From a bacterium (lineage in GTDB: Bacteria > UBP18 > UBA7526), in the NCBI GenBank assembly GCA_030615855.1, contig JAUWYL010000025.1:1-15725 (forward strand): 15,725 nucleotides of DNA. Direction: 5' to 3'. Numbering within the stretch: the stretch's first letter is position 1; the number at the start of each line of letters is the position of its first letter. The position numbers and the translations under genes are program-made. Below the pieces are notes generated by a model. The model ran no database searches. It had not been told where the DNA came from and saw only the letters and a list, made by a program, of their open reading frames with translations. Positions 1 to 7,084 of this stretch are shown here, piece after piece.

Positions 1-50
1 GCCAGAACCCCCGGTTTATTCTCTACCAAAACATTAATGATATGCTTCAT
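1..50 (-). CDS. ilvN: Acetolactate synthase small subunit, 5' end only
   Basis: Only the first 16 codons are in the window. They read MKHIINVLVENKPGVL, the usual opening of the ACT domain of IlvN, the regulatory subunit that confers valine feedback on IlvB. An ATG at 50-48 is preceded by a good ribosome binding site (GGAGGTG, 4 bases upstream). It follows ilvB on the same strand, as expected for ilvBN. The 144-base gap between the two genes is unusually long for this pair, which is often adjacent or overlapping, and it is filled with repeat sequence. The identity rests on few residues plus context. Confidence 0.85.
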   Translation of the reverse strand, partial: MKHIINVLVENKPGVL

Positions 51-65
51 TTTACACCTCCGGTG

Positions 66-193
66 CACGGATGATCACGGATTTCGTACGGATGATCACG
101 GATAAATCGGTGTCAATGCTTAATTATTTATGCTCTCTCGGATGCCAGCGAAGCGCATCCTGTAATCCGTGTTGTTATCTGTGCTAATCTGTG
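66..193. repeat. Repeat-filled ilvB-ilvN spacer (ATCCGTG/ATCTGTG words)
   Basis: A 16-bp unit, ACGGATGATCACGGAT, occurs twice (67-82 and 88-103). GGAT recurs at about 10-bp steps. A hairpin pairs 140-145 (GGATGC) with 155-160 (GCATCC). The right part (165-193) carries ATCCGTG and ATCTGTG words in the opposite orientation to those found at 14391-14428. The repeat starts directly after the ilvB TAG stop. No ORF or promoter is convincing here. Confidence 0.75.
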
Positions 194-194
194 T

Positions 195-1871
195 CTAAGC
201 GAGGCCGCGGAGCATCTCTGTAAGCGGCGCCCCACCAGGCACCATAGGAAAGACATTCGCCTCTGGATCGATGATAAAATCTAAGACTACTGGTTTATTG
301 ATAGAGATTGCTTTCTTCAGGGCAGGAAGAACATCCTCCTTCTTCTCCACTCTGATGCCCACTGCTCCGTAGGCCTCAGCTACTTTGACAAAGTCCGGAT
401 TTCCACTCAAATCAACGGCAGAGTATCGCCTCTTATAGAAAAGTTCCTGCCACTGTCTGACCAGACCCAAATAGCCATTATCCAAAATGGCCACCTTTAC
501 CGGTATCTTATTGTGAACCGCAGTAGCCAGTTCCTGAATGTTCATCTGGAAAGAGCCGTCACCAGCGATATCGAAGACGATTTTGTTTGGACAACCCACT
601 TTGGCCCCGATGCTCGCTGGAAAGCCATAGCCCATGGTGCCCAATCCGCCAGAGGATAAAAAGGCCCGGGGCTTGGTATATTGATAGTACTGGGCAGCCC
701 ACATCTGGTTCTGACCCACTTCAGTAGCGATAATGGCCTCACCCTCAGTCACCTCATAGATTTTCTCCACAACGTATTGAGGCTTTAATCTCCCGCCCCT
801 TTTATAGGTCAGGGGATGGTTCTTCTTCCACTGCTCGATCTGCTTCAACCAAGCAGATATCTTGGGCTTAGTAACGATCTTGTTGAGCTCTTTCAAGACA
901 TTCTTCACATCCCCCACAATGGGAATATCTACCTGAACGTTCTTACTTATGGCACTGGGATCGATATCGATATGGATAATCTTCGCCTCAGGAGCAAACT
1001 TATCTAACCTTCCTGTAACCCGATCGTCGAATCGAGCACCGATGGCGATGATGAGATCGGAATCCATGATGGCATAGTTGGCATACTCTGTTCCATGCAT
1101 TCCCAGCATCCCTAAAGATAAGGGAGAGTCTTCCGGAAAAGCGCCCAAAGCCATGAGGGTAGTGGCCACAGGAATATCTGTCTTATTTGCTAACTGGATG
1201 AGTTCCTTACTAGCCCCTGATAATATCACTCCTCCTCCAGCATAGATGAGAGGCCTAGTGGCCCTTGATATCATCTGGGCGGCCTTCTTTATCTGTCCCG
1301 GATGACCAGAAAGTGTTGGCTTATATCCTCGGATCTCTGCTTCCTTGGGGAACTTGGCCTCCGTTTCCTGAATCTGAACATCCTTGGGAAGATCGATCAA
1401 TACCGGGCCTGGTCTTCCGGTAGAGGCGATATGGAAGGCTTCCTTCACCGTCCTTGCCAAGTCCTTAACATCCTTAACTAAGAAGTTATGTTTAGTGATG
1501 GGTCTGGTAATTCCCGTAACATCTGCCTCCTGAAAGGCATCATTTCCTACCAGATGGGTGGGAACCTGACCGGTGATGGCTACGATGGGAATGGAGTCCA
1601 TATGGGCGGTAGCGATGCCTGTAGTTAAGTTCGTTGCTCCTGGGCCAGAGGTGGCCATGCAGACCCCTACTCTGCCCGTTGCCCGAGCATAGCCATCTGC
1701 CATATGGGCTGCCCCCTGCTCATGCCTGGTTAGAATAAACCTTATAGGAGCATCATATAAGACATCAAATACCGGAAGGACGGCTCCTCCACAGATGCCG
1801 AATATGACCTCCACCTTCTCCCTTATCAGACTCTCAATTAAGATCTCTGCACCGGTCATCTTCTTGGCCAT
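195..1871 (-). CDS. ilvB: Acetolactate synthase large (catalytic) subunit
   Basis: This 558-residue protein is a biosynthetic acetohydroxyacid synthase. It condenses two pyruvates to acetolactate, or pyruvate with 2-oxobutyrate, using thiamine diphosphate, FAD and Mg2+, as the first common step to valine, leucine and isoleucine. The N-terminal pyrimidine-binding domain has the catalytic glutamate (E51 in [15 protein letters not shown]). The central domain runs from about 190 to 335. The C-terminal domain has the ThDP motif starting GDGSFQMN at 437 and ending at DN 464-465. Length is normal. The ATG at 1871 has a strong ribosome binding site (GGAGG, 5 bases upstream). It is the second gene of an ilvD-ilvB-ilvN unit. 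The TAG stop is fused directly to the ACACAGATTAGCAC repeat of the next spacer. Confidence 0.97.
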   Translation of the reverse strand: MAKKMTGAEILIESLIREKVEVIFGICGGAVLPVFDVLYDAPIRFILTRHEQGAAHMADGYARATGRVGVCMATSGPGATNLTTGIATAHMDSIPIVAITGQVPTHLVGNDAFQEADVTGITRPITKHNFLVKDVKDLARTVKEAFHIASTGRPGPVLIDLPKDVQIQETEAKFPKEAEIRGYKPTLSGHPGQIKKAAQMISRATRPLIYAGGGVILSGASKELIQLANKTDIPVATTLMALGAFPEDSPLSLGMLGMHGTEYANYAIMDSDLIIAIGARFDDRVTGRLDKFAPEAKIIHIDIDPSAISKNVQVDIPIVGDVKNVLKELNKIVTKPKISAWLKQIEQWKKNHPLTYKRGGRLKPQYVVEKIYEVTEGEAIIATEVGQNQMWAAQYYQYTKPRAFLSSGGLGTMGYGFPASIGAKVGCPNKIVFDIAGDGSFQMNIQELATAVHNKIPVKVAILDNGYLGLVRQWQELFYKRRYSAVDLSGNPDFVKVAEAYGAVGIRVEKKEDVLPALKKAISINKPVVLDFIIDPEANVFPMVPGGAPLTEMLRGLA

Positions 1872-1917
1872 TATTTCCTCCTCTCAATACACGGGTTATC
1901 AGGGGAAACAGCTGAAG

Positions 1918-2032
1918 GTTACTAACAGTTACTAAGGGTTACTAAACAGTTACTAACAGTTACAGTAACCGATAGTAACAGCGAAGTGTAGTAACCGATA
2001 GTAACAGTTCCGCATTGGCGGAACGTAGTAAC
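1918..2032. repeat. GTTACT/AGTAAC palindromic array in ilvD-ilvB spacer
   Basis: GTTACT occurs at 1918, 1928, 1938 and 1949, near 10-bp steps, followed by GTTACA at 1959. The orientation then flips, with AGTAAC at 1964, 1974, 1990, 2000 and 2027. The turning point is GTTACAGTAAC (1959-1969). A separate perfect hairpin, TTCCGC-ATTG-GCGGAA, sits at 2008-2023 inside the right half. The whole could fold into a long stem in DNA or in the ilvD-ilvB transcript. No coding signal is seen. Confidence 0.85.
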
Positions 2033-2046
2033 ATTGTCCTCCTTAC

Positions 2047-3711
2047 TTACCCCTTTCCTAATATCGCTCCCTTATCCGCTGAACTGACTAGCTGGGCATA
2101 CCTGGCTAAGTAGCCCTTTTTAATCTTGGGCTCCGGAGCCTTCCACTTGGAAAGTCTTTCCTTTATCTCTTCTTCACTTAATTCTATATCTATTTTTTTA
2201 CCGGGAATATTAATACGTATAATATCCCCATCTTTGACTATGGCTATCGGCCCTCCTTTAGCTGCCTCTGGTGAGATATGGCCGATACACGGACCACGCG
2301 TTCCTCCTGAGAACCTCCCATCCGTAATGAGAGCCACATCCTTCTCCCGGCCCATGCCACAGACACTGGAAGTAGGAGTGAGCATCTCCCTCATCCCCGG
2401 ACCTCCTTTGGGACCCTCATACCTTATGACGATTACCTCTCCTTTCTTTATCTTGCCTCCTAAGATGGCCTCCACCGCCTCCTCCTCAGAGTCAAAGACC
2501 CTCGCCGGGCCTTTATGCTTGAGCATCTCCTTAGAGACAGCGATCTGTTTAACCACCCCACTATCCGGGGCAAGGTTTCCTCTTAGAATAGCGATCCCTC
2601 CCTCTTTATGGAGGGGATTTTCAAGGCTTTTTATTACCTCTTTTCTCTTTATCTCCCTTCCCTTAATATTTTCTCCAATTCTTTCACCACTAACTGTTAG
2701 CTCATCGAGGTTCAGAAGATTTTTCTTTGCTAATTCATTCATAAGAGCCGGTATTCCTCCCGCCTCATCTAAGTCCTGCATATGATACTTCCCGGAAGGG
2801 GAAATATCGCATAAATGGGGAGTACGAGCACTGATTTCATCGAAGAGTTCTAGATCTAATTCTATTCCTGCCTCATGAGCAATGGCCGGAAGGTGTAAGA
2901 CGGTATTTGAGGAACAACCCAGAGCCATATCAACAGTAATGGCATTCTCAAAGGCTTCCTTGGTCATTATCTGTGAGGGGTTAATATTTTCTTTAACCAA
3001 TTCCATAATCTGCTTTCCAGCAAGTCTTGCTAATTCTTTTCTCTTATTCGAGACGGCCAGAATGGTCCCATTTCCCGGGAGGGCCATCCCTAAAGCCTCA
3101 GAGAGACAGTTCATACTGTTGGCGGTAAATATTCCCGCACAGCATCCCTCTCCCGGGCAGGCAAGGTCTTCTAACTCCTTTAGCTCCCCTTCTGTCATCT
3201 TACCAATAGCTACCTTTCCCACTCCCTCAAAGACATTGATAAGATCCACATCCTCTCCTTTATACTTGCCAGCGAGCATCGGGCCACCAGAAATAATGAC
3301 GGAAGGAATATTGAGCCGGGCAGCGGCCATGAGCATCCCGGGGGTGATTTTATCGCAGTTGGTAAGTAGTACCAATCCATCGAAGGGGTGAGCAATGGCC
3401 ATGCTCTCCACAGAATCAGCGATGAGTTCTCGAGAGGCTAAGGAATACTTCATCCCCGGATGGTTCATGGCGATACCATCGCAGATTCCAATGATCCCGA
3501 ACTCAATGGGTGTTCCCCCGGCTTCTCTTATCCCTCTCTTTATTTCCTTCGCCAATTTGTCGAGATGGATGTGACCAGGAACGATTTCATTCGCTGCATT
3601 AGCGATGCCAATAATGGGCTTGGCAATATCTCCGTCTTTTAAGCCCAGGGCTTTCATGAGGGACCGGTGGGGCGCTTTCTCATACCCCTTCTTCATAATA
3701 TCGCTTCTCAT
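2047..3711 (-). CDS. ilvD: Dihydroxy-acid dehydratase
   Basis: This 554-residue enzyme dehydrates 2,3-dihydroxy-3-methylbutanoate and its isoleucine-pathway homologue to the 2-oxo acids, the step after IlvC. Signature segments are [10 protein letters not shown] (C119), [15 protein letters not shown] (C190/C191) and the late GRFSGGTRG (463 onward) with the putative catalytic serine. Residues 45-50 read PGHIHL where [2Fe-2S] family members have PCNIHL. The first cluster cysteine is therefore absent, and I infer an E. coli-like oxygen-sensitive [4Fe-4S] enzyme. The ATG at 3711 has AGGAG 7 bases upstream. It is the first gene after the promoter at 3740-3768 and is followed by ilvB across a repeat-rich spacer. 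Confidence 0.97.
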   Translation of the reverse strand: MRSDIMKKGYEKAPHRSLMKALGLKDGDIAKPIIGIANAANEIVPGHIHLDKLAKEIKRGIREAGGTPIEFGIIGICDGIAMNHPGMKYSLASRELIADSVESMAIAHPFDGLVLLTNCDKITPGMLMAAARLNIPSVIISGGPMLAGKYKGEDVDLINVFEGVGKVAIGKMTEGELKELEDLACPGEGCCAGIFTANSMNCLSEALGMALPGNGTILAVSNKRKELARLAGKQIMELVKENINPSQIMTKEAFENAITVDMALGCSSNTVLHLPAIAHEAGIELDLELFDEISARTPHLCDISPSGKYHMQDLDEAGGIPALMNELAKKNLLNLDELTVSGERIGENIKGREIKRKEVIKSLENPLHKEGGIAILRGNLAPDSGVVKQIAVSKEMLKHKGPARVFDSEEEAVEAILGGKIKKGEVIVIRYEGPKGGPGMREMLTPTSSVCGMGREKDVALITDGRFSGGTRGPCIGHISPEAAKGGPIAIVKDGDIIRINIPGKKIDIELSEEEIKERLSKWKAPEPKIKKGYLARYAQLVSSADKGAILGKG

Positions 3712-3739
3712 CTTCTAGCTCCTATTAGAGTAATTATTT

Positions 3740-3768
3740 AGTATATCTCACAAATTTAATCTTGTCAA
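3740..3768 (-). promoter_or_regulatory. Near-consensus sigma70 promoter for ilvD-ilvB-ilvN
   Basis: On the minus strand a perfect -35 (TTGACA, 3768-3763) is followed after exactly 17 bases by a -10 of TATACT (3745-3740), five of six bases matching consensus. The -35 lies within the last codons of rimI (Asp-Leu-Thr) and the -10 begins just after its TGA. The expected transcript start is near 3733, leaving a leader of only about 20 bases before ilvD, enough for the ribosome binding site but not for a T-box or attenuator. Confidence 0.75.
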
Positions 3769-4212
3769 ATCTTTGTTCCCCATAATTAAAGCATCCTCAC
3801 TTGTATCGCTATAATATCCCTTTTGGATGCCCCCTATTTCGAAACCGAACTTCTTATACAAATTCTGGGCTGGTGAGTTAGAAGGTCTTACTTCTAAAGT
3901 GGCCCTCTTTACCCCCTTCGATACCGCTAATTTTAAAAGAAACCTTATGAGTCTCTCCCCAATCTTCTTTTTCCTATATTCTGGATGGACGGCAAGGTTT
4001 GTAATATGTGCTTCATCAAAGATAAGCCAGAATCCAGCATAGCCCACTACTCTGCCTTCGCTTTTAGCAACCAAGAAGCAGGAAGAATCCCTCTCTTTCA
4101 GTTCTGTCAGGAAGGCCTCCCTCGACCAGGGGGAAGGGAAAGAAGCCTCCTCAATCTCCAGGATCTCGTCAATATTTTCCCTTCTCATATCCTCAATAGT
4201 AATGGGAATCAA
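3748..4212 (-). CDS. rimI: Ribosomal-protein S18-alanine N-acetyltransferase (GNAT)
   Basis: This 154-residue single-domain GNAT acetyltransferase matches RimI, which acetylates the N-terminal alanine of ribosomal protein S18. It has the N-terminal EEASFPSPWS segment typical of RimI, motif A around NLAVHPEYRKKKIGERLI for acetyl-CoA, and motif B near RPSNSPAQNLYKKFGF. The start is TTG at 4212 with AGAGGT 5 bases upstream. A later in-frame ATG would lose part of the first strand and has poor spacing. It follows tsaB in transcription, the common tsaE-tsaB-rimI arrangement, but a 273-base repeat-filled gap separates it from tsaB. The exact substrate is inferred from family and context. Confidence 0.88.
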   Translation of the reverse strand: MIPITIEDMRRENIDEILEIEEASFPSPWSREAFLTELKERDSSCFLVAKSEGRVVGYAGFWLIFDEAHITNLAVHPEYRKKKIGERLIRFLLKLAVSKGVKRATLEVRPSNSPAQNLYKKFGFEIGGIQKGYYSDTSEDALIMGNKDLTRLNL

Positions 4213-4227
4213 GGATTACCTCTATTC

Positions 4228-4468
4228 GGTTAGGGTTAAGGTTACGATGCCCGTTTCGTCTTTCGGTTACGGTTACGTTGTTTTTTGTTGTGAGATCAAG
4301 GAGTGAGTTGTGTGTCGGATTGTGGAGGTGGGGTTGGGTTTTACTACCTCACCCTCACAACTCATCCCCGACCCACTACTTACTACCCATCCTCACCCTA
4401 ATTATACCTTACCTAATCCTTTAACGTTACCGATACGGGCTTCGTTGCCGTAACCTTTAAACCTAACC
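4228..4468. repeat. Long palindromic element, GGTTAC family, copy A
   Basis: This fills most of the 273-base tsaB-rimI spacer. The left end has GGTTA at 4228, 4234 and 4240, then ATGCCCGTTTCG, then GGTTAC at 4264 and 4270. The right end carries CGATACGGGCTTCGTT (4431-4446), CGTAACC and CCTAACC, which read back as the left arm in reverse complement. The middle (about 4285-4410) is a G-rich then C-rich stretch in which TGAGTTGTG (starting near 4303) pairs with CACAACTCA (near 4356). Two long words are shared exactly with the element at 8817-8921. A TATAAT box on the minus strand (4406-4401) has no convincing -35. Confidence 0.8.
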
Positions 4469-4485
4469 TTTTACCCTGAAGCCCT

Positions 4486-5142
4486 TCATTTCCCCATTGG
4501 TGCTCGAACGTAGATAGGTCTTAAGGTAAGGAGTTCTGTCTTTTTACTTCTCCTCAATTTCCTTAATCCCAACTCAGCAATGGATGAAGCATTCGGTAGT
4601 CTTCTTGATTTAGGAGCGAAGACCGCTTTTCCTCCTAATCTCTTCCTTATCAAATCCCCATAAACCTCAATCCCATCCCCCAAAAATATGACTTTGGACT
4701 TTATCTTCTTCAACAACTCACCCGGCTCACAAGCCATATACTTACTAATTCTCTTTCCATTCTTATATAAAGCAGAATAGACCTCTCCTTTTCGAGCATC
4801 CAGAATGGGACAGATCAAATCCTTACAATGGAAGAGATTAAAGGCCAGTCCATCCAGAGTTGGTATCCCAACAATAGGGATATTTAGTCCTTGAGCCAAT
4901 CCCTTAGCAGTGGCAATCCCAATGCGCAAGCCAGTAAAAGAACCAGGCCCTAAAGAGACAGCGATTCCATCTATATCTTTCATAGTCAAAGAAGCATCCT
5001 TCAGCACCCTATCCATAGCAGGCATAAGCCTTGAAGTATGAGTCTCCTTTAAATTTAGAGTATACTCTGCAATCAATCTTTCCTTATCCATCAGAGCAAC
5101 GGAACCAGTCATGGTCGAGGTCTCAATGCCAAGAATTGTCAT
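4486..5142 (-). CDS. tsaB: tRNA t6A biosynthesis protein TsaB
   Basis: This 218-residue ASKHA-fold protein works with TsaD and TsaE to transfer threonylcarbamoyl to A37 of ANN-decoding tRNAs. The N-terminus MTILGIETSTMTGSVAL and the block SLGPGSFTGLRIGIATAKGL (about 63-82) are diagnostic. The second half is shorter and less conserved, as usual for TsaB, which is a scaffold paralogue of TsaD and lacks its metal-binding histidines. The ATG at 5142 fits the family start, although no strong ribosome binding site precedes it and the upstream bases belong to a repeat word. It lies between tsaE and rimI, the classic context. tsaD is not in the window. Confidence 0.95.
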   Translation of the reverse strand: MTILGIETSTMTGSVALMDKERLIAEYTLNLKETHTSRLMPAMDRVLKDASLTMKDIDGIAVSLGPGSFTGLRIGIATAKGLAQGLNIPIVGIPTLDGLAFNLFHCKDLICPILDARKGEVYSALYKNGKRISKYMACEPGELLKKIKSKVIFLGDGIEVYGDLIRKRLGGKAVFAPKSRRLPNASSIAELGLRKLRRSKKTELLTLRPIYVRAPMGK

Positions 5143-5145
5143 ATC

Positions 5146-5230
5146 GTTTACCGTTGAGCGGTGCGTTTTACTTGCCCCGCTGGTGAATAACTATTATTCA
5201 ATCTGCCCGCCCTTCGGGCTGTTTACCGTT
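5146..5230. repeat. Hairpin-rich tsaE-tsaB spacer
   Basis: GTTTACCGTT occurs exactly at 5146-5155 and 5221-5230, bracketing the spacer. Between them are two hairpins: TGAATAA-CTA-TTATTCA (5184-5200) and GCCCG-CCCTT-CGGGC (5205-5219). The second copy of the bracketing word includes the tsaE stop codon (TAA, 5231-5229). Nothing coding is seen. Confidence 0.75.
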
Positions 5231-5684
5231 AACCGTAAAGCTTTTTTATTATATTCTGATAACGCTTCCCCTTGGGAATAAACCCTATCTTTCTTCTATT
5301 CCCATCAATAATTTCCAGATTTATGATTAGAACCTCTTTTGGCAAGAGTTTCTTAATCTTCTCTGCCCACTCAATGATGGTCACTCCCTCTCCATAGAGG
5401 TATTCCTCATAGCCCAGATCATAGACCTCTTTAAGATTATCTATCCTATAAAGATCAATATGATAGACAGGTAATCTTCCCTTATGCTCCTTAATCAAGG
5501 TAAAGGAAGGACTGGTTACATAATCCTTTTTCTTCACTCCTAAGCCCTCTGCTAAACCCTGAGTCAGGGTAGTCTTCCCACTCCCCAACTTCCCAATCAG
5601 AGCAACAACATCTCCCGGTCGAAGTAGTTTACCTGTCTTCTTTCCCAGTCTTATTGTCTCTTTTGCGCTCTTCGTCTCTATAAT
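5229..5684 (-). CDS. tsaE: tRNA t6A biosynthesis ATPase TsaE, probable ATT start
   Basis: TsaE is the ATPase that drives the TsaB-TsaD complex in t6A formation. The frame shows KLLRPGDVVALIGKLGSGKTT (Walker A, P-loop), SPSFTLIKEH, YHIDLYR (Walker B-like) and IIEWAEK, all typical. The only conventional start in frame is a TTG at 5588, inside the P-loop, which would destroy the protein. No ATG, GTG or TTG exists between the upstream in-frame stop (near 5735) and that point, yet the frame encodes a normal TsaE N-terminus. The best start is ATT at 5684, 8 bases after an AGGAG located at the end of the TPR gene, giving 151 residues, the usual length. The product is certain; the start is inferred. 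Confidence 0.9.
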   Translation of the reverse strand: MIETKSAKETIRLGKKTGKLLRPGDVVALIGKLGSGKTTLTQGLAEGLGVKKKDYVTSPSFTLIKEHKGRLPVYHIDLYRIDNLKEVYDLGYEEYLYGEGVTIIEWAEKIKKLLPKEVLIINLEIIDGNRRKIGFIPKGKRYQNIIKKLYG

Positions 5685-5689
5685 CTTAT

Positions 5690-6484
5690 TTACTCCTGCT
5701 TGGCTTTTAGTCTTTGAATACGTCTCTGGGCATTTTTAACTTCTTCACTCTCAGGATAGATTTCTATAACCTTTTGATAAGCCTGCATTGCCTGATCATA
5801 CATTTTTAATTTTTCATACCATTTCCCAATCTGATATTGATTGCGGCTAGCGTATTCTTCCACAGAATAATTATCTATTACTTTTTGACTTTCCACTATT
5901 GCCAGTTTATATTTCTTCTGTTCCGCATAGAGGACAGCAATGCCAGACTGGGCCAGAGCAGCAGCTTCACTTCCAGGGTAGTCGGCTATAACCTTTCGGA
6001 ATTTCTCTCGGGCCTGTTTATCTCGTCCCAGTTTACCATAGCACATTCCAATCGTAGCCTGAACGAATGCTTTAAAGTCACCTTTGGAGAGTTTATCAAC
6101 AGATTTTTCAAGTTGCTTAAGTGCTCGCCGGTGTTTATCTAAGTCCAAGTAAGCTATTCCCAGACTAACTGAGGCAAGTGCAAGGGCACGTCTTTCTGGA
6201 CAGTTTTTAATAACTTCGCGATACACTTTTATTGCCTGCTTTGGCTTGTTCAATTCCCTATAACATAATCCAATCTGAATTTGTACAGCATAGACGGGAA
6301 GTAACAGGCGGTCACGGAGTTCTTGATATGCCTCCATTGCTTCTTTGTATTTTTCTTCTTTATATAGCTTGTTGGCTTTTCTGGAAAGTTCTTTAGTCGG
6401 AGATAAGTCCTCAGCAGAAGTGGCTATTACAAATCCTATCATTAAAATTGTCACTATGCTACTTTTTACTAATCCTCTGCCCAT
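5690..6484 (-). CDS. Exported tetratricopeptide-repeat protein
   Basis: This 264-residue protein begins with a signal peptide: a charged start, a hydrophobic stretch SSIVTILMIGFVIA, and a probable cleavage after TSA near residue 24. The rest is TPR helices with recurring patterns such as KLYKEEKYKEAMEAYQ, KQAIKVYREVIKNCPE, KQAREKFRKVIADYPGSEAA and QAMQAYQKVIEIYPES. The final repeats resemble the YbgF/BamD-like family that acts in the periplasm on envelope assembly, but no specific function can be assigned. The ATG at 6484 has AAGGAG 9 bases upstream. It ends just before tsaE, whose ribosome binding site lies in its last codons. An exported protein is out of place in this cytoplasmic housekeeping unit. 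Confidence 0.85.
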   Translation of the reverse strand: MGRGLVKSSIVTILMIGFVIATSAEDLSPTKELSRKANKLYKEEKYKEAMEAYQELRDRLLLPVYAVQIQIGLCYRELNKPKQAIKVYREVIKNCPERRALALASVSLGIAYLDLDKHRRALKQLEKSVDKLSKGDFKAFVQATIGMCYGKLGRDKQAREKFRKVIADYPGSEAAALAQSGIAVLYAEQKKYKLAIVESQKVIDNYSVEEYASRNQYQIGKWYEKLKMYDQAMQAYQKVIEIYPESEEVKNAQRRIQRLKAKQE

Positions 6485-6537
6485 TTTTCTATGCTCCTTT
6501 CATTTTTATTTAGATTTTTGTTTTCCCTCAAGAACAG

Positions 6538-6565
6538 AATTTAATACTTTCAGATTAACTGGCAA
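6538..6565 (-). promoter_or_regulatory. Possible weak promoter upstream of the TPR gene
   Basis: TTGCCA (6565-6560) and TAAATT (6543-6538) on the minus strand are separated by 16 bases and match consensus at five and four of six positions. The site lies in the 133-base gap between the CBS gene and the TPR gene. The rest of that gap is AT-rich, with ATTCGCGT words (6600-6607, 6610-6617) touching the CBS stop codon. This is a low-confidence call from motif matching only. Confidence 0.3.
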
Positions 6566-6617
6566 ACTATCCAGTATTCGCAACCATTTGCATTTTTTGA
6601 TTCGCGTATATTCGCGT

Positions 6618-7079
6618 CTAGGCTTCGCCTTTAGCAATGGCCCTCACCACATCCGCCTTTCCTACAATGCCTACGATCTTATTCTTCTCCATAACAGGTA
6701 GAAGATACTTTCTCTCTGTGGACATTAGAGTTGCGATATCCTCGATATAGGTATCCGGTGTTATGGTGATTACTTCCTTGGTCATTGCTTCGGAGACCTT
6801 TTGGCCTAAGATCCTGCCCATCTCCTCCTCAAACCTCTTGGGGCTCTCTAAATAGATTACTCCTTCCAAAAGCTGGACCACAGTAGGAATATGAACCTTC
6901 TTATCTCTGATGATTAAATCCGCCTCAGTCACGATTCCCTTTAATTTATTGTTTTCATCCACCACCGGTGCTCCGCTTATTCTATGATTTACCAGAAACT
7001 TCGCCACCTCCTTTATCGTCATATCATCTTTCACTGTTAATACTTCTTTAGTCATAATATCCTTTGCCTGTACCACCAT
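6618..7079 (-). CDS. Protein with two CBS domains
   Basis: This small protein of 153 residues consists almost entirely of a CBS pair (Bateman module). The first CBS starts AKDIMTKEVLTVKDDMTIKE and includes HRISGAPVVDENNKLKGIVT. The second includes VSEAMTKEVITITPDTYIED and KYLLPVMEKNKIVGIVGKADVV. Such modules bind adenine nucleotides (AMP, ATP, NADH, sometimes c-di-AMP) and act as sensors; the ligand and partner here are unknown. The start chosen is ATG at 7079, 8 bases after AAGGAG. In-frame GTG (7088) and ATG (7085) also exist but lie too close to the ribosome binding site. The gene is packed directly against nnr, whose TGA is at 7087-7085, indicating translational coupling. Confidence 0.9.
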   Translation of the reverse strand: MVVQAKDIMTKEVLTVKDDMTIKEVAKFLVNHRISGAPVVDENNKLKGIVTEADLIIRDKKVHIPTVVQLLEGVIYLESPKRFEEEMGRILGQKVSEAMTKEVITITPDTYIEDIATLMSTERKYLLPVMEKNKIVGIVGKADVVRAIAKGEA

Positions 7080-7084
7080 TTTCA

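Noticed and set aside
1918-2032. CRISPR-like array
   Set aside because: Words are 6-10 bp with near-constant short spacing and an orientation flip; no unique spacers of 30 bp and no cas genes.
2590-2625. CCTCCCTC...GGAGGGG palindrome within ilvD as a genic insertion
   Set aside because: The residues ([12 protein letters not shown]) are normal conserved IlvD sequence, so the symmetry is incidental.
2126-2785. Long plus-strand open frame antisense to ilvD
   Set aside because: It is a shadow of a strongly supported ilvD frame, with Ser/Pro-rich composition and no recognisable domain.
3712-3740. T-box or leader-peptide attenuator for the ilv genes
   Set aside because: The predicted leader is only about 20 bases, too short for either.
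4401-4406. TATAAT promoter box upstream of rimI
   Set aside because: The bases 17 upstream (TAACGT) do not resemble a -35, and the box lies in repeat DNA.
4228-4468. Insertion sequence or MITE with a known transposase
   Set aside because: No transposase or clear target duplication in the window; described only as a palindromic repeat.
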